From contig VSOC01000002.1 of NCBI GenBank assembly GCA_009774615.1, forward strand, positions 22,922 through 86,921: a stretch of 64,000 nt of DNA, read 5' to 3'. The notes beneath the pieces are model-generated. The model did no database searches, was not told the DNA's origin, and saw nothing but the letters and a program-made list of their open reading frames with translations. Positions 8,457 to 18,067 of this stretch are shown here, one piece after another (within the stretch, counting starts at the first letter, position 1; every line of letters begins with the position of its first letter). The position numbers and the translations under genes were made by a program. The DNA is from Lachnospiraceae bacterium (GTDB taxonomy: Bacteria > Bacillota > Clostridia > Lachnospirales > Lachnospiraceae).

Positions 8457-9485
8457 ATGAAACCCAAGCAGATTACCATTAGAGATGTTGCAAAAGCAGC
8501 TGGCGTTTCGGTAGCGACGGTTTCCAGGGCATTAAATGGTCTTGGAGGGATTGGCGATGAAACGAGAGAGCATGTATTAAAGGTTTGCGAACAGATGGCT
8601 TATGTTCCCAACACCCTGGCAAGGGGGCTGGTGATGCAGCACACGCAGACCCTGGGGATTGTGATGCCGGATATTACCAGTCCGTTTTATTCCAGGCTGA
8701 TGGTTCTGGCTGCGCAGGAAGCCAAACGGTACGGCTATCAGGTGCTTTTGTGCAACAGTTTCCGGGATTATGAAACGGAAATCGATTACTTTAAGTTACT
8801 GATCGGGAATCAGGTAGAAGGAATTCTGTTTTTTCCGGTGGGGGATTTAAGTTCTAAAAATTTGTACCAGTTTCTGCGGTACATCCCCATAGTTGCGCTA
8901 AACGAGATGCCTGAATTTAGTCCGATACCTTATGTGTGCTGTGACGAAAGGGCAGGAGGTCGCATGGCTGTAGATTATCTTTTGGACTGCGGCTGCAAAT
9001 CCCTGGTTTTTGTCGGACTGAAAGAGGACAGACTTGCCCATCGTTACCGAATGGAAAGTTTTCTTAAAGGGACGAACCGGGATGGGATATTTGCCGAGGT
9101 GCTTGAGAATGGGGAGAGCTACAAGAGCAGCTTTGAGCGGGGTTACGGACAGTTCAGCGAATTTCTTGAGGAGAGCGGAAAACTGCCGGATGGCGTAGTG
9201 GCAGTCAGTGATGCCACAGCAAATGGTGTAATTAAAGCCTGCATGGAACGAAAAATTTCCATACCCGAACAGATTTCTCTGATTGGCTTTGATAATATTA
9301 ACGGTGATTTGCCCCGAATTGAGCTTACTACGGTTGCCGTATCACAGCTTCGTCTGCTTAGACAGGCACTTGATCTTTTAATTAAGGTAAAGGAGAAGGG
9401 AAAACTGTCATCGGAGCAAAGCAGGATAAGGCTTTGCCCGGAACTGTTTGAGAGGGGGTCATGCAGTCGGGAAAAAAATAAGTAA
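8457..9485 (+). CDS. LacI/GalR family transcriptional regulator
   Basis: 342 residues. The N-terminal helix-turn-helix ITIRDVAKAAGVSVATVSRALNG and the hinge region YVPNTLARGL are typical of LacI repressors. The rest is a periplasmic-binding-protein fold sugar sensor (TLGIVMPDITSPFYSRL, GVVAVSDATANGVIKA, ISLIGFDN). It is the first gene of the 14.5-kb sugar operon and has a palindromic operator directly upstream, so it most likely represses its own operon until an operon-specific sugar or sugar phosphate binds. RBS CAAGGAGA precedes the ATG. Confidence 0.92.
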   Translation: MKPKQITIRDVAKAAGVSVATVSRALNGLGGIGDETREHVLKVCEQMAYVPNTLARGLVMQHTQTLGIVMPDITSPFYSRLMVLAAQEAKRYGYQVLLCNSFRDYETEIDYFKLLIGNQVEGILFFPVGDLSSKNLYQFLRYIPIVALNEMPEFSPIPYVCCDERAGGRMAVDYLLDCGCKSLVFVGLKEDRLAHRYRMESFLKGTNRDGIFAEVLENGESYKSSFERGYGQFSEFLEESGKLPDGVVAVSDATANGVIKACMERKISIPEQISLIGFDNINGDLPRIELTTVAVSQLRLLRQALDLLIKVKEKGKLSSEQSRIRLCPELFERGSCSREKNK

Positions 9486-9498
9486 AAATAAGAATTTA

Positions 9499-9588
9499 GG
9501 AAAAGATAACCTTGAGGGAAAAGATGGTCTTGAGAAAAAGATAAGCTTGAAGAAAAAAGACCGTCTTTGGGAAAGGATAACCTTGAGG
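9499..9588 (+). repeat. degenerate 18-bp tandem repeat, five units
   Basis: Units at 9499, 9517, 9535, 9553 and 9571 follow the theme GGAAAAGATAACCTTGAG; the first and fifth are nearly identical and the fourth is the most divergent. It fills the junction between the LacI gene and the GH3 start at 9609. Confidence 0.8.
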
Positions 9589-9608
9589 GAGAGAAAGGGG
9601 GTTATGGA

Positions 9609-11351
9609 ATGGTTGATTTAACGAAAAAACCATTTTATTTAAGCGAAACTGATATTTCCTGGGTGGAAGAAACCATTCGCTCCATGTCGCCGGAGGAAAA
9701 GATTGGTCAGCTTTTTATTATGCTGGACAGGAAAAAAGACCGCGAGGAAACAAAGAAGATTTTTTCGCGCTTCCACATCGGCGGATGCCGTTATAGTAAC
9801 GAGCCGGCAGAGCAGATTTATGAGCAGAACCGTTTCTACCAGGAAAACAGTAAGATTCCGCTGCTGATTGCCTGTAATTGCGACAGCGGGGGGAGCGGTG
9901 CCTGCTCGGACGGGACGCATATCGCCACGGCAGCTGCCTGCGGTGCTGCAAATGATGAGGAAACTGCCTACAATACCGGCTATGTCAGCGGACAGGAAGG
10001 GACGGCAGTGGGCTGCAACTGGGATTTTGGTCCGGTCTGTGACATCCTTTATAACTGGCGCAACACCATTATCAACACAAGGGCATATGGAAGTGATCCG
10101 GTGGAAGTGGCAAGGAATGCAAAAGCCTATATCCGCGGGGTAAGGAAAAGCCCGATGGCTGTGTGCTGCAAGCATTTTCCGGGGGATGGTGTGGAGGAAC
10201 TGGATCAGCATCTGGTTATGGGAATCAATTCATTAAGCTGTAAGGAGTGGGACGATTCTTTTGGCTGGGTGTATAAGCAGATGATTGATGAGGGAATCGA
10301 AAGCATTATGGCTGGGCACATTGCCCTGCCTGCCTATTCTAAAAAGCTTTGTCCCGGGATTGCCGATAAGGATATACGTCCCGCAACTTTAGCAAAGGAG
10401 CTTCTAACCGGGCTTTTAAGGGAAAAACTTGGGTTTAACGGGCTTATTCTCACCGATGCCTCCCATATGGCAGGGATGACCAGTGCTCTGCCCAGAAGAC
10501 GTCAGGTTCCCGAGGCGATTGCTGCGGGATGCGATATGTTCCTGTTTTTTAATGATATTGAGGAAGATTTTAACTATATGATGGATGGCTGGAAAAGCAA
10601 AATCATTACCGATGAGCGCCTTGACGATGCACTTCACCGGATTCTGGGCTTGAAGGCTTCGTTAAAGCTTCATGAGAAAAAGGAGAGAGGGGAGCTGGTT
10701 TTGCCAAAGGAAGCCCTGTCTGTGGTTGGATGCAAAAAGCATCTTGCAATGGCTGCCCAGGCAGCAAAAAGGAGCATTACGCTCGTCAAGGACACGGCAA
10801 AAAACCTTCCGGTTTCTCCAAAGACCCATCCCCGCGTTTGTGCGTTTGTGATCAGCGCCCCGCCGATTTCCCGCAAAAACCGTCCTGATCCGATAAAGGA
10901 AGTGGTGAGGGAGGAGATGGAAAAGCGCGGCTATCAGGTACACGTTCATGACAGCTATTATGACCGGGTGCTTCATGACGGCTTTACTAAGGAGGCAGAG
11001 CTTTCTTCGGTGGTGATCGGCAAGGTGGAAGAATTTAAAAAAAAGTATGATGCCGTGTTTGTATTTATAAATATGAAGGGCTATGCCCAGGAAAATAACG
11101 TGCGTTTAAGCTGGTCGATCGGTCATTCGGTGGAAATTCCCTGGTATGTAAAGGAATTGCCGACCGTGTTTATTTCTCTGAATTATACGAATCACCTTCT
11201 GGATGTTCCAATGGCAGAAACGTTTATTAATGCCTATGCGCCGACCCGGGAAATTATACGGCGGACACTGCAGAAAATAGAGGGGGAGGAAGCTTTTGAA
11301 GGGAAATTTGATGAGAATGTATTTTGCGGGCGCTGGGATACGCGGCTGTAA
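9609..11351 (+). CDS. intracellular glycoside hydrolase family 3 enzyme
   Basis: 580 residues with no signal peptide, so it acts on imported material. The ATG at 9609 follows AAAGGGGG; an upstream in-frame start at 9567 lies in the tandem repeat and is unlikely. The GH3 barrel shows KHFPGDG (188-194) and LILTDASHMAGM with the nucleophile Asp283. A second domain (about 390-580) follows, as in two-domain GH3 enzymes. The family includes beta-glucosidases, xylosidases and N-acetylhexosaminidases. The His-x-Gly motif that marks NagZ is replaced by PGDG, so a bacterial cell-wall N-acetylglucosaminidase is less likely. It is the first catabolic gene of the operon; the substrate is unknown. Confidence 0.88.
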   Translation: MVDLTKKPFYLSETDISWVEETIRSMSPEEKIGQLFIMLDRKKDREETKKIFSRFHIGGCRYSNEPAEQIYEQNRFYQENSKIPLLIACNCDSGGSGACSDGTHIATAAACGAANDEETAYNTGYVSGQEGTAVGCNWDFGPVCDILYNWRNTIINTRAYGSDPVEVARNAKAYIRGVRKSPMAVCCKHFPGDGVEELDQHLVMGINSLSCKEWDDSFGWVYKQMIDEGIESIMAGHIALPAYSKKLCPGIADKDIRPATLAKELLTGLLREKLGFNGLILTDASHMAGMTSALPRRRQVPEAIAAGCDMFLFFNDIEEDFNYMMDGWKSKIITDERLDDALHRILGLKASLKLHEKKERGELVLPKEALSVVGCKKHLAMAAQAAKRSITLVKDTAKNLPVSPKTHPRVCAFVISAPPISRKNRPDPIKEVVREEMEKRGYQVHVHDSYYDRVLHDGFTKEAELSSVVIGKVEEFKKKYDAVFVFINMKGYAQENNVRLSWSIGHSVEIPWYVKELPTVFISLNYTNHLLDVPMAETFINAYAPTREIIRRTLQKIEGEEAFEGKFDENVFCGRWDTRL

Positions 11352-11411
11352 ATAAACCTCAGGGCTTTTGTTTTATAACTTGTTTAAGCCTTGAAAGGAA
11401 TGGTGAACAAT

Positions 11412-12311
11412 ATGAACAAAAAATCGTCAAGGGCTGCAAGAAAAGAGTTTCTTGTGGGAATGGGCTTTATCCTGCCCAGTCTGCTGGGATTTCTGGTATT
11501 TACCTTTATTCCGGTGATTATTTCCTTTGTATTAAGCTTTTCCAACTGGAATTTTATGCAGGGCTGGGGAGCGATTAAGTTTAATGGATTGAGCAATTAT
11601 TTTCGGCTTTTTTCCGACGAGTGGTTTCTCAATTCCTATAAAAATAATATTCTTTTTACCGCGGTAACGGTGCCGGTGCTTATCGGGCTTGGTCTGGTTA
11701 TGGCAAGTATTATTAATAAATATATCTATGGCGGCGCTGCTGTGCGAACCATGATTTTTATTCCTTATATTGCCAGTGTGGTCGCTGTATGTACGGTGTG
11801 GATGGTGCTTTTGCAGCCCAGTTACGGTCCGGTGAACCAGGCGCTGAAAGCCTTTGGTGTGGAGAACCCTCCGGGATGGCTGGCAGACTTTAAGTGGTCA
11901 TTGCCTTCGATTATGATTATTTATATCTGGCAGCAGGTGGGGTATTATTCCATTGTGTTTCTGGCTGGCTTAAAGGGGCTTCCGGAGGATGTGTACGAAG
12001 CGGCAAAGGTGGACGGAGCTTCACCTGTTCGGCAGTTTTTCTCCATAACCATTCCTCTGATTTCACCGACCACCTTTTTCCTGACCATTATGGGGATTAT
12101 TGGTTCCTTTAAGGTATTTGACCAGATCAGCGTTCTGACCCAGGGCGGACCGGGAAGCTCGAGTTCCGTTATGGCTTACTATGTGTACCGGACGGCGTTT
12201 GACTATTTTGATATGGGCTATGCCAATACACTTGCCTGGGCTTTGTTCGTTCTGGTATTTTTGGTAACACTGATTCAGTGGAAGCTACAGGACAGGTTTG
12301 AAAATGAATAG
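11412..12311 (+). CDS. carbohydrate ABC transporter permease, MalF/UgpA type
   Basis: 299 residues with six transmembrane segments. The cytoplasmic EAA loop, with YEAAKVDGASPVRQFFSITIP near residue 200, contacts the ATPase. It starts at ATG 11412 (an alternative ATG at 11400 sits almost on top of the AAAGGA). It forms an importer with the next permease and the binding protein. No ATPase is encoded in the operon, which is common for CUT1 sugar importers that share an MsmK-type ATPase. Confidence 0.9.
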   Translation: MNKKSSRAARKEFLVGMGFILPSLLGFLVFTFIPVIISFVLSFSNWNFMQGWGAIKFNGLSNYFRLFSDEWFLNSYKNNILFTAVTVPVLIGLGLVMASIINKYIYGGAAVRTMIFIPYIASVVAVCTVWMVLLQPSYGPVNQALKAFGVENPPGWLADFKWSLPSIMIIYIWQQVGYYSIVFLAGLKGLPEDVYEAAKVDGASPVRQFFSITIPLISPTTFFLTIMGIIGSFKVFDQISVLTQGGPGSSSSVMAYYVYRTAFDYFDMGYANTLAWALFVLVFLVTLIQWKLQDRFENE

Positions 12312-12323
12312 GGGGCAGCAGAG

Positions 12324-13157
12324 GTGAAGAAAAAATGGAATGGGACAAAGATTGTGCTGACGGTGATTTTCTGGGTAATCGGTTTAAGTATGCTGGTTCC
12401 CCTGCTTTGGATGATTTCCACAGCCTGCAAGATGGAGGCGGATGTGTTTAACTTCCCCATCCAGTGGATTCCGCCCCGCTGGAACTTAAAAGAAAATATG
12501 AAGGAGGTATGGGGAGGAACCTATAATTTCGGGCTTTACTATCTGAACTCCATTAAGGTAACGGTTGGAGCAACCATCCTTCAGGTGTTTGTTTCGGCAC
12601 TGGGTGCTTACGGATTTTCCAAGGTACATTTTAAGGGCAGAGATAAAATCTTTCTGGCTTACCTTGCCACAATGATGATTCCGCCCCAGGTTACGATTGT
12701 TTCACAGTTTATTATTACCCGGGAGATTGGGCTTTATAATTCCCACACAGGACTTGTGCTGATGCTTGCATTCAGTGTGTACGGCGTGTTTCTTCTCAGG
12801 CAGGCAATGCTTGCCATCCCGGAATCCCTGTCCGAGTCGGCAAAGATTGACGGAGCCGGGCATGTAACGATATTCTTCCAGATTATCCTGCCCATGGTAA
12901 AGCCGTCCCTGGCTACCCTGGCGACGTTAAAGTTTGTATGGACATGGAACGATTACCAGACCCCGCTGGTTTTCTTAAACAGCCGCGAACTGTATACAAT
13001 CCAGTTGGGCATGAAGCAGTTTGCATCCGAATCGGGGAGCTATTATTCCCTGATTATGGCAGCAGCCGTGTCTGCCATCCTTCCTCTGATTATCGTCTTT
13101 TTGTTCTGCCAGCGTTTTGTTGTGGACGGAATTGCCACGGGAGCGGTGAAAGGATAG
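12324..13157 (+). CDS. carbohydrate ABC transporter permease, MalG/UgpE type
   Basis: 277 residues from a GTG start at 12324, 12 bp after the previous stop. Six membrane segments are visible, with the EAA loop SLSESAKIDGAGHVTIF near residue 175. It is the partner of the MalF-type permease for uptake of a small carbohydrate. Confidence 0.9.
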   Translation: MKKKWNGTKIVLTVIFWVIGLSMLVPLLWMISTACKMEADVFNFPIQWIPPRWNLKENMKEVWGGTYNFGLYYLNSIKVTVGATILQVFVSALGAYGFSKVHFKGRDKIFLAYLATMMIPPQVTIVSQFIITREIGLYNSHTGLVLMLAFSVYGVFLLRQAMLAIPESLSESAKIDGAGHVTIFFQIILPMVKPSLATLATLKFVWTWNDYQTPLVFLNSRELYTIQLGMKQFASESGSYYSLIMAAAVSAILPLIIVFLFCQRFVVDGIATGAVKG

Positions 13158-13166
13158 GGAATAGGA

Positions 13167-13214
13167 AACAGAAAAAGCACAAAACAGATAAAGTAAAAAA
13201 CAGAAATCACAAAA
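13167..13214 (+). repeat. degenerate 16-bp tandem repeat, three units
   Basis: Three 16-bp units (13167, 13183, 13199), all beginning AACAGA, occupy the junction between the second permease and the binding-protein gene, ending right at its AAAGGAGG. Confidence 0.7.
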
Positions 13215-13228
13215 AGGAGGATTTTTCC

Positions 13229-14617
13229 ATGAAAAAAAGAAAAGTATTTGCAACGCTCCTGGCAGCAGTCAGTGCGGCATCTCTGCTGACCGGCTGCGGA
13301 GGGGGAAATAACAAGACAAACACCGAAACCCAGGCAGATGTATCCGGTGATAACAGCGGTGCGGGGAATTCGGCAGAAGCTTCTGGCGATAAGGTGAATC
13401 TGCGTTTTGTATCCTGGCTGACCGCTTATCAGGATTTGGATAAGAAGGTGGCAGAAGCTTATATGGCAGAGCATCCCAATGTGACGGTAACTTTTGATTA
13501 TTACGGCGATATGACGGCAACCGAGTACTATAAAAAGGTGGATTTAATGGTTATGGGCGGCGAGGAAATGGATATTTTAATGACCTCTGCTTTCCCGGAA
13601 CATGCGCAGAGAGCCGGTTCCGGCGCTTACCTGCCGCTGGAAGAATATTTTGAAAAGGAAGGGATAAAGCCGGAGGATGCCTATGCCTTTGTTTCCAGGG
13701 TAAACGGCACAATGTACGGGATTCCCGGCGATTTGAAATCCTGGTTTATCCTGATAAATAAAAACTATCTGGATGAGGCTGGGCTTCCTGTTCCGGAACT
13801 TGACTGGACGTGGGAGGATTACCGCGAATATGCCAATAAAATGACACAGGGTGACGGCGCAGCGAAGCGCTATGGTTCCTATTTCCATTCCTGGGATCAT
13901 TACGACTACATGGGCATGTGGTCAAATTACCCCGACAACCCGATGTTTAATGCAGATTTAACCGCAGTAAACTTTGATCATCCAATGTTTAAGGAATGGC
14001 TGCAGTTCCGCTACGATATGGAAAATACGGATAAGTGCCAGGTTCCCTTTGCGGATGTCAAGTCGATGAATATGAATTACCGGGATAAGTTTTTCAACGG
14101 TCAGATTGCCATGCTCCCCATCGGAAGCTTTATCGTGCCGGAACTTGATGACCAGGACAAATATCCGCATGAGTTTGTAACGACCTTTGCGCCGATTCCT
14201 GCATGGAAGGATGCAGAGCCGGGAACGACCTATACCGAGTCCCATTTCTATTCCATCAGCAAGACCTCGAAGCATCCGCAGGAAGCCTTTGATTTCATTC
14301 GTTTTTATACCACCGAGGGAATGAGAATCCGCGGCATCAGCGTATCGGCAGAAAAAGGCATAGATAAGATGGAATTTATGGAAATGCAGATCGATGAGCC
14401 TAAATATGTGGATATGGAAGCATTGGACAAGGTGATGAACAATCCCGCATGGAAGGACAATGTTTATCAGAATGTTCCCCCATACAATAAGGAAATGTCC
14501 CAGTTGATGGTCGACGAGTGTTCCAAGTTCCTTTTGGGAACCGATTCTCTGGACAATACCATCGCATCCCTGGTAAAGAACGGCACACAGATGATGAAGG
14601 ATAAGGCTGGAAATTAA
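13229..14617 (+). CDS. extracellular sugar-binding lipoprotein of the ABC importer
   Basis: 462 residues. The ATG at 13229 follows AAAGGAGG by 8 nt. The signal peptide ends at LLTGC (lipidated Cys23), then a short Thr/Asn/Gly linker leads to a family 1 solute-binding domain (LRFVSWLTAYQDLDKKVAEAY, MDILMTSAFPEH, YGIPGDLKSWFI). Many aromatic residues (WTWEDYREY, HSWDHYDYMGMW) could stack on a sugar. It sits on the outer face of the membrane and delivers its ligand to the two permeases. The stop codon lies inside the 26-bp repeat that follows. Confidence 0.92.
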   Translation: MKKRKVFATLLAAVSAASLLTGCGGGNNKTNTETQADVSGDNSGAGNSAEASGDKVNLRFVSWLTAYQDLDKKVAEAYMAEHPNVTVTFDYYGDMTATEYYKKVDLMVMGGEEMDILMTSAFPEHAQRAGSGAYLPLEEYFEKEGIKPEDAYAFVSRVNGTMYGIPGDLKSWFILINKNYLDEAGLPVPELDWTWEDYREYANKMTQGDGAAKRYGSYFHSWDHYDYMGMWSNYPDNPMFNADLTAVNFDHPMFKEWLQFRYDMENTDKCQVPFADVKSMNMNYRDKFFNGQIAMLPIGSFIVPELDDQDKYPHEFVTTFAPIPAWKDAEPGTTYTESHFYSISKTSKHPQEAFDFIRFYTTEGMRIRGISVSAEKGIDKMEFMEMQIDEPKYVDMEALDKVMNNPAWKDNVYQNVPPYNKEMSQLMVDECSKFLLGTDSLDNTIASLVKNGTQMMKDKAGN

Positions 14618-14658
14618 CAGGGAAAGATTAGACTGGAGATTAACAGGAAAAGAATAGA
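14607..14658 (+). repeat. 26-bp tandem duplication spanning a stop codon
   Basis: Two 26-bp units (14607-14632 and 14633-14658) differ at a few positions. The first unit contains the last codons and the TAA of the binding-protein gene; the second lies in the spacer before the GH2 gene. Confidence 0.8.
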
Positions 14659-14754
14659 GAAAAAAAGGTGCACTGGCTTGTGCATCCGGGAAGAATTCGG
14701 GGAAGGGCAGGCTTTGACCCTTCCCTAAATTCTGCCAAAAGAATGGAGGACAGG

Positions 14755-16617
14755 ATGATTTATCCAAAAATAACTAAGAGCCGTATGGTATTTGACTTAA
14801 ATGGAATCTGGGATTTTCGTTTCCTGGAGGAAGGGGAGGAATACGGCGGAAAAAACCAGGAAGGGGAGGAGTTTCTTCCCATGCCGGTTCCGTCTTCTTA
14901 TAACGATATTTACCCGGGAAGGGATTTTGCCGACCATGTGGGAAATATGCTGTATACACGAACCTTCACCGTGACCGGGGAGATGCTGAAAAACCGTCTT
15001 TTTCTCCGGTTTGCCAGCGTCACCCATTATGCAGAAGTCTGGCTGAACGGAAGTCTTTTAGGAGAGCATAAGGGCGGCTTTTTGCCCTTTGCGTTTGAAA
15101 TTACTAAAGCGGTTCATCCGGGAGAGAATGATTTGGCAGTTGTGGTTAATAACATCGTGGATTACACCACGCTTCCTACAGGCAGCATTGTCCGCCGGAA
15201 ATTTCCGGGGCTTGAAGACGAGGTGCAGAATTTTCCCCATTTTGATTTCTATAATTATTCCGGGATCATGCGCCCTGTCTGCCTGTACACCACACCCTCT
15301 GCTTATCTGGAAGATATTTCCGTTTACGGAAAGATGGACGGAAGTTTTTACTGGAAAATTAAGGAAAGGGGCGAGGGAAGTCTGCAGATCCGCATTAAAA
15401 ATCCCCAAGGGCAGGAGGTCTATACATCCGAAAAGTTTAGGACGGATGCATCGGGGGTTCTTTCAGGTGAGGGACGGGTGGAAAACGTGCAGCTCTGGGA
15501 CTGTAAACATCCCTGGCTGTATCAGCTGGAGGCTGTGTTTGCGGGCGAGGACAGAAACGCTGATGTCTGTCAGGAAAGCTTTGGTTTCCGCGAGGTACAT
15601 ATCCGCAGCTGCCGTCTGTATCTGAATGGGGAGCCGGTTTACTTAAAGGGATTTGGAAAGCATGAGGATTCCCCTGTACGCGGGCGGGGATTTGATTTGG
15701 TCTATGCGGTAAAGGATATTGCCCTCCTTAAATGGACAGGGGCAAATTCCTTCCGCACCAGCCACTATCCTTATGCGGAGGAAATGCTTCAGCTCTGCGA
15801 CCGTGAGGGGATTCTGCTTATCGATGAAGCGCCTGCAGTGGGGCTGCACACCGGGTTTAGTGCAACGGGAATGTTGGGAGGAACACCGAAAAATACCTGG
15901 GAAACCTTAAAAACCGCAGAACACCACCGCGAGGTTTTAAAGGACATGGTGGAGAGGGACAAGAATCATCCCAGTGTCATTGCCTGGAGTGTGGCAAATG
16001 AACCGGCAAGCGAGGAGGAGGGGGCAAGGGAATATTTTTCTCCTCTTGTGGATCTGGTTAAGGAACTTGACCCACAGAAACGACCGGTGACCATTGTAAC
16101 CTACGAAGGTTCCAGCCCGGAAAGCTGCAAGGTCGCCGAATTATGCGATATTTTAGTGCTGAACCGTTACCGCGGCTGGTATGACACCGAGGGGAATTTA
16201 AAAGGAGCAGCCGCTTTGCTGCGGGATGAACTGGAGAGGTTTCATCTTCGCTGTCCGGATAAGCCGATTATGCTGGGGGAATACGGCGCGGATACCATTG
16301 CCGGCTTTCACGATGTGAATGCAAGGCTGTTTTCCGAGGAGTACCAGGCAGAATTTATCAAGGCTTATGGGGAAGTTTTTGACGCTCTGCCCTATATTAC
16401 GGGGGAGCATATATGGAATTTTGCGGATTTTGCTACGGCTGAAAATATCCGCCGGGTTGACGGAAATAAAAAGGGAGTATTTACCAGGGACAGAAAGCCC
16501 AAGCTGGCTGCCCATGTTCTGCGGGAGCGCTGGAAGGGGCAGGAGAAAGGACAAAACGACGATGGGGATTGCAGTATTGGATGTCGGAACTTCAAGCATG
16601 CGGGGGATTCTCTATAA
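14755..16617 (+). CDS. uidA: beta-glucuronidase, glycoside hydrolase family 2
   Basis: 620 residues from ATG 14755, which follows GGAGG by 5 nt. Similarity to E. coli GUS runs to the C-terminus: acid/base Glu416 in ANEP, the NRYRGWY segment, nucleophile Glu509 in LGEYGADT, then WNFADFAT and FTRDRKPK. The NKKG motif (Asn571, Lys573) contacts the glucuronate carboxylate in GUS enzymes and separates them from beta-galactosidases. The active-site loop between the AVG and RDKNHPS motifs is about four residues shorter than in E. coli. With no signal peptide it cleaves imported beta-glucuronides. No uxaC/uxuAB genes for glucuronate follow, which is odd. Its 3' end overlaps the kinase gene by 56 nt. 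Confidence 0.9.
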   Translation: MIYPKITKSRMVFDLNGIWDFRFLEEGEEYGGKNQEGEEFLPMPVPSSYNDIYPGRDFADHVGNMLYTRTFTVTGEMLKNRLFLRFASVTHYAEVWLNGSLLGEHKGGFLPFAFEITKAVHPGENDLAVVVNNIVDYTTLPTGSIVRRKFPGLEDEVQNFPHFDFYNYSGIMRPVCLYTTPSAYLEDISVYGKMDGSFYWKIKERGEGSLQIRIKNPQGQEVYTSEKFRTDASGVLSGEGRVENVQLWDCKHPWLYQLEAVFAGEDRNADVCQESFGFREVHIRSCRLYLNGEPVYLKGFGKHEDSPVRGRGFDLVYAVKDIALLKWTGANSFRTSHYPYAEEMLQLCDREGILLIDEAPAVGLHTGFSATGMLGGTPKNTWETLKTAEHHREVLKDMVERDKNHPSVIAWSVANEPASEEEGAREYFSPLVDLVKELDPQKRPVTIVTYEGSSPESCKVAELCDILVLNRYRGWYDTEGNLKGAAALLRDELERFHLRCPDKPIMLGEYGADTIAGFHDVNARLFSEEYQAEFIKAYGEVFDALPYITGEHIWNFADFATAENIRRVDGNKKGVFTRDRKPKLAAHVLRERWKGQEKGQNDDGDCSIGCRNFKHAGDSL

Positions 16618-18067
16618 CGATAAGGGGCAGAAACGATTTACCAGGCAGATTTCCTATTCTCCGCTTTATCTGGGAGAAGGACGGGTGGAGCAGGAACCGG
16701 CAGTGTGGGATACTGCCATGACACAGGCAATGCGTGCCTGCGCGCAGAAGGCAGAGGAAGAAAAAGAAGATATTAAAGCCATTGCCCTGACTGCACAGCG
16801 CTCCTCGCTTATTCTGATGGGCGAGGACGGAAAGCCCCTGGGAAATGCGGTGATGTGGCAGGACAGGCGAAACCTTGGGCTGCTTGACGAGCTTATGCCT
16901 TACCAGGAGCGGATAGCAGAGCTTACAGGAAGCCGTCCCAATACCGTGTTTTCGGGTCCTAAGATGCTGTGGATGAAGAAAAATGAGCCTGAGCGCTACC
17001 AAAAGGCAGTACATCTGGCAGTTATCCCGGATTTTTTAATCTACCAGATGACCGGGATATGGGTGACGGACGCAACCTATGCCAGCCGTTCCCTTTTAAT
17101 GAACCTTTATACCCGGCAGTGGGATGAAGAATTGCTTGCCCTGTTTCAGATAGAAAAGGAAAAGCTTTCGGTGATTATCCAGCCGGGAACGATTGCCGGG
17201 ACGGTGAGCCGGGATTGGTCAGAGAAAACAGGAATCAGGCAGGGAACACCCGTTGTCAGTGCCGGAGGGGATCAGCAGTGCGCTGCCCTGGGCATGGGCG
17301 TGCTGCAGACGGGAAGCCTTGAGGTTTCCGTGGGAACCGGTGCCTTTGTCCTGGCAGCTTCGGCAGAGGTTCCAAAAGGGCTTAGGGCAGATGTGATTTG
17401 CAATGCATCGGCAATTCCGGGGGAATATATTCTGGAGTCAAGTATTCCCGCCTGTGCCTCCGTGTTTAACTGGATACTGCGCCTGTGCTACGGGCTTAAC
17501 GAGGAAAACCGGGAATCGGTGTATTGTCTGGTCAACCAGGAAATGGAACAGTCATTATTAAAGGCGGAGGTGCCCATCGTGCTTCCCTTCTTTCAGGGAA
17601 GGGGAACGCCGGACTGGAACAGCAGTGCCAGGGGCTGTATCCAGCAGCTCAGTCTGGGAACCGGGCGGGGTGATCTGGCAAGGGCGGTTTTTGAAGGGCT
17701 GGCGTGTGAACTTGCCCTGAATATGGATGTCCTGGAGGGATATACTGACCGTGGGGAGTATTTGCATCTTTGCGGCGGGCTGGCAAACAGCCTGGTATTC
17801 TGCCGGATACTGTCCGGAATCTGCAATCGGCAGGTTCGTGTTTATCCGGACAATGAGGCAACGGCGATTGGCGCTTTTGTTTCGGCAGCGGTTGCCCTGG
17901 GGCTGTACACCGATTATCGGTCAGCATATGCGCAGGCAAGAAGCGGGCAGCCGGCAAAGGAAATTCAGGCAGAGCAGGGAATGATGAAAAATTATCACGG
18001 CAAGAAAGAACAGTACCAGGAACTATATCAGGCAATTTATAAAGCAGACAGGAGGAAGGACCGATGA
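16562..18067 (+). CDS. FGGY family carbohydrate kinase
   Basis: 501 residues. The start at ATG 16562 is fixed by the canonical FGGY N-terminus MGIAVLDVGTSS; it lies 56 nt inside the GH2 gene, with AGGAGAAAGG 12-21 nt upstream. Catalytic base Asp237 lies in SAGGDQQ, and phosphate loops are seen at VSVGTGAF and HLCGGLANS. The family phosphorylates pentuloses, hexuloses, glycerol and related polyols. In this operon the product should enter UlaG or UlaE, so L-xylulose, or a gulonate/ascorbate-like lactone, are the reasonable substrates (inference). A xylulokinase or ribulokinase label would also fit by family alone. Confidence 0.85.
   Translation: MGIAVLDVGTSSMRGILYNDKGQKRFTRQISYSPLYLGEGRVEQEPAVWDTAMTQAMRACAQKAEEEKEDIKAIALTAQRSSLILMGEDGKPLGNAVMWQDRRNLGLLDELMPYQERIAELTGSRPNTVFSGPKMLWMKKNEPERYQKAVHLAVIPDFLIYQMTGIWVTDATYASRSLLMNLYTRQWDEELLALFQIEKEKLSVIIQPGTIAGTVSRDWSEKTGIRQGTPVVSAGGDQQCAALGMGVLQTGSLEVSVGTGAFVLAASAEVPKGLRADVICNASAIPGEYILESSIPACASVFNWILRLCYGLNEENRESVYCLVNQEMEQSLLKAEVPIVLPFFQGRGTPDWNSSARGCIQQLSLGTGRGDLARAVFEGLACELALNMDVLEGYTDRGEYLHLCGGLANSLVFCRILSGICNRQVRVYPDNEATAIGAFVSAAVALGLYTDYRSAYAQARSGQPAKEIQAEQGMMKNYHGKKEQYQELYQAIYKADRRKDR

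Noticed and set aside
9567..9608. Upstream start for the GH3 gene at 9567
   Set aside because: It would begin inside the degenerate tandem repeat without RBS; ATG 9609 has AAAGGGGG at the right distance.
14755..16617. Beta-galactosidase annotation for the GH2 gene
   Set aside because: Its length (620 residues), the NKKG motif and residue-by-residue match around NRYRGWY and WNFADFAT fit beta-glucuronidase.
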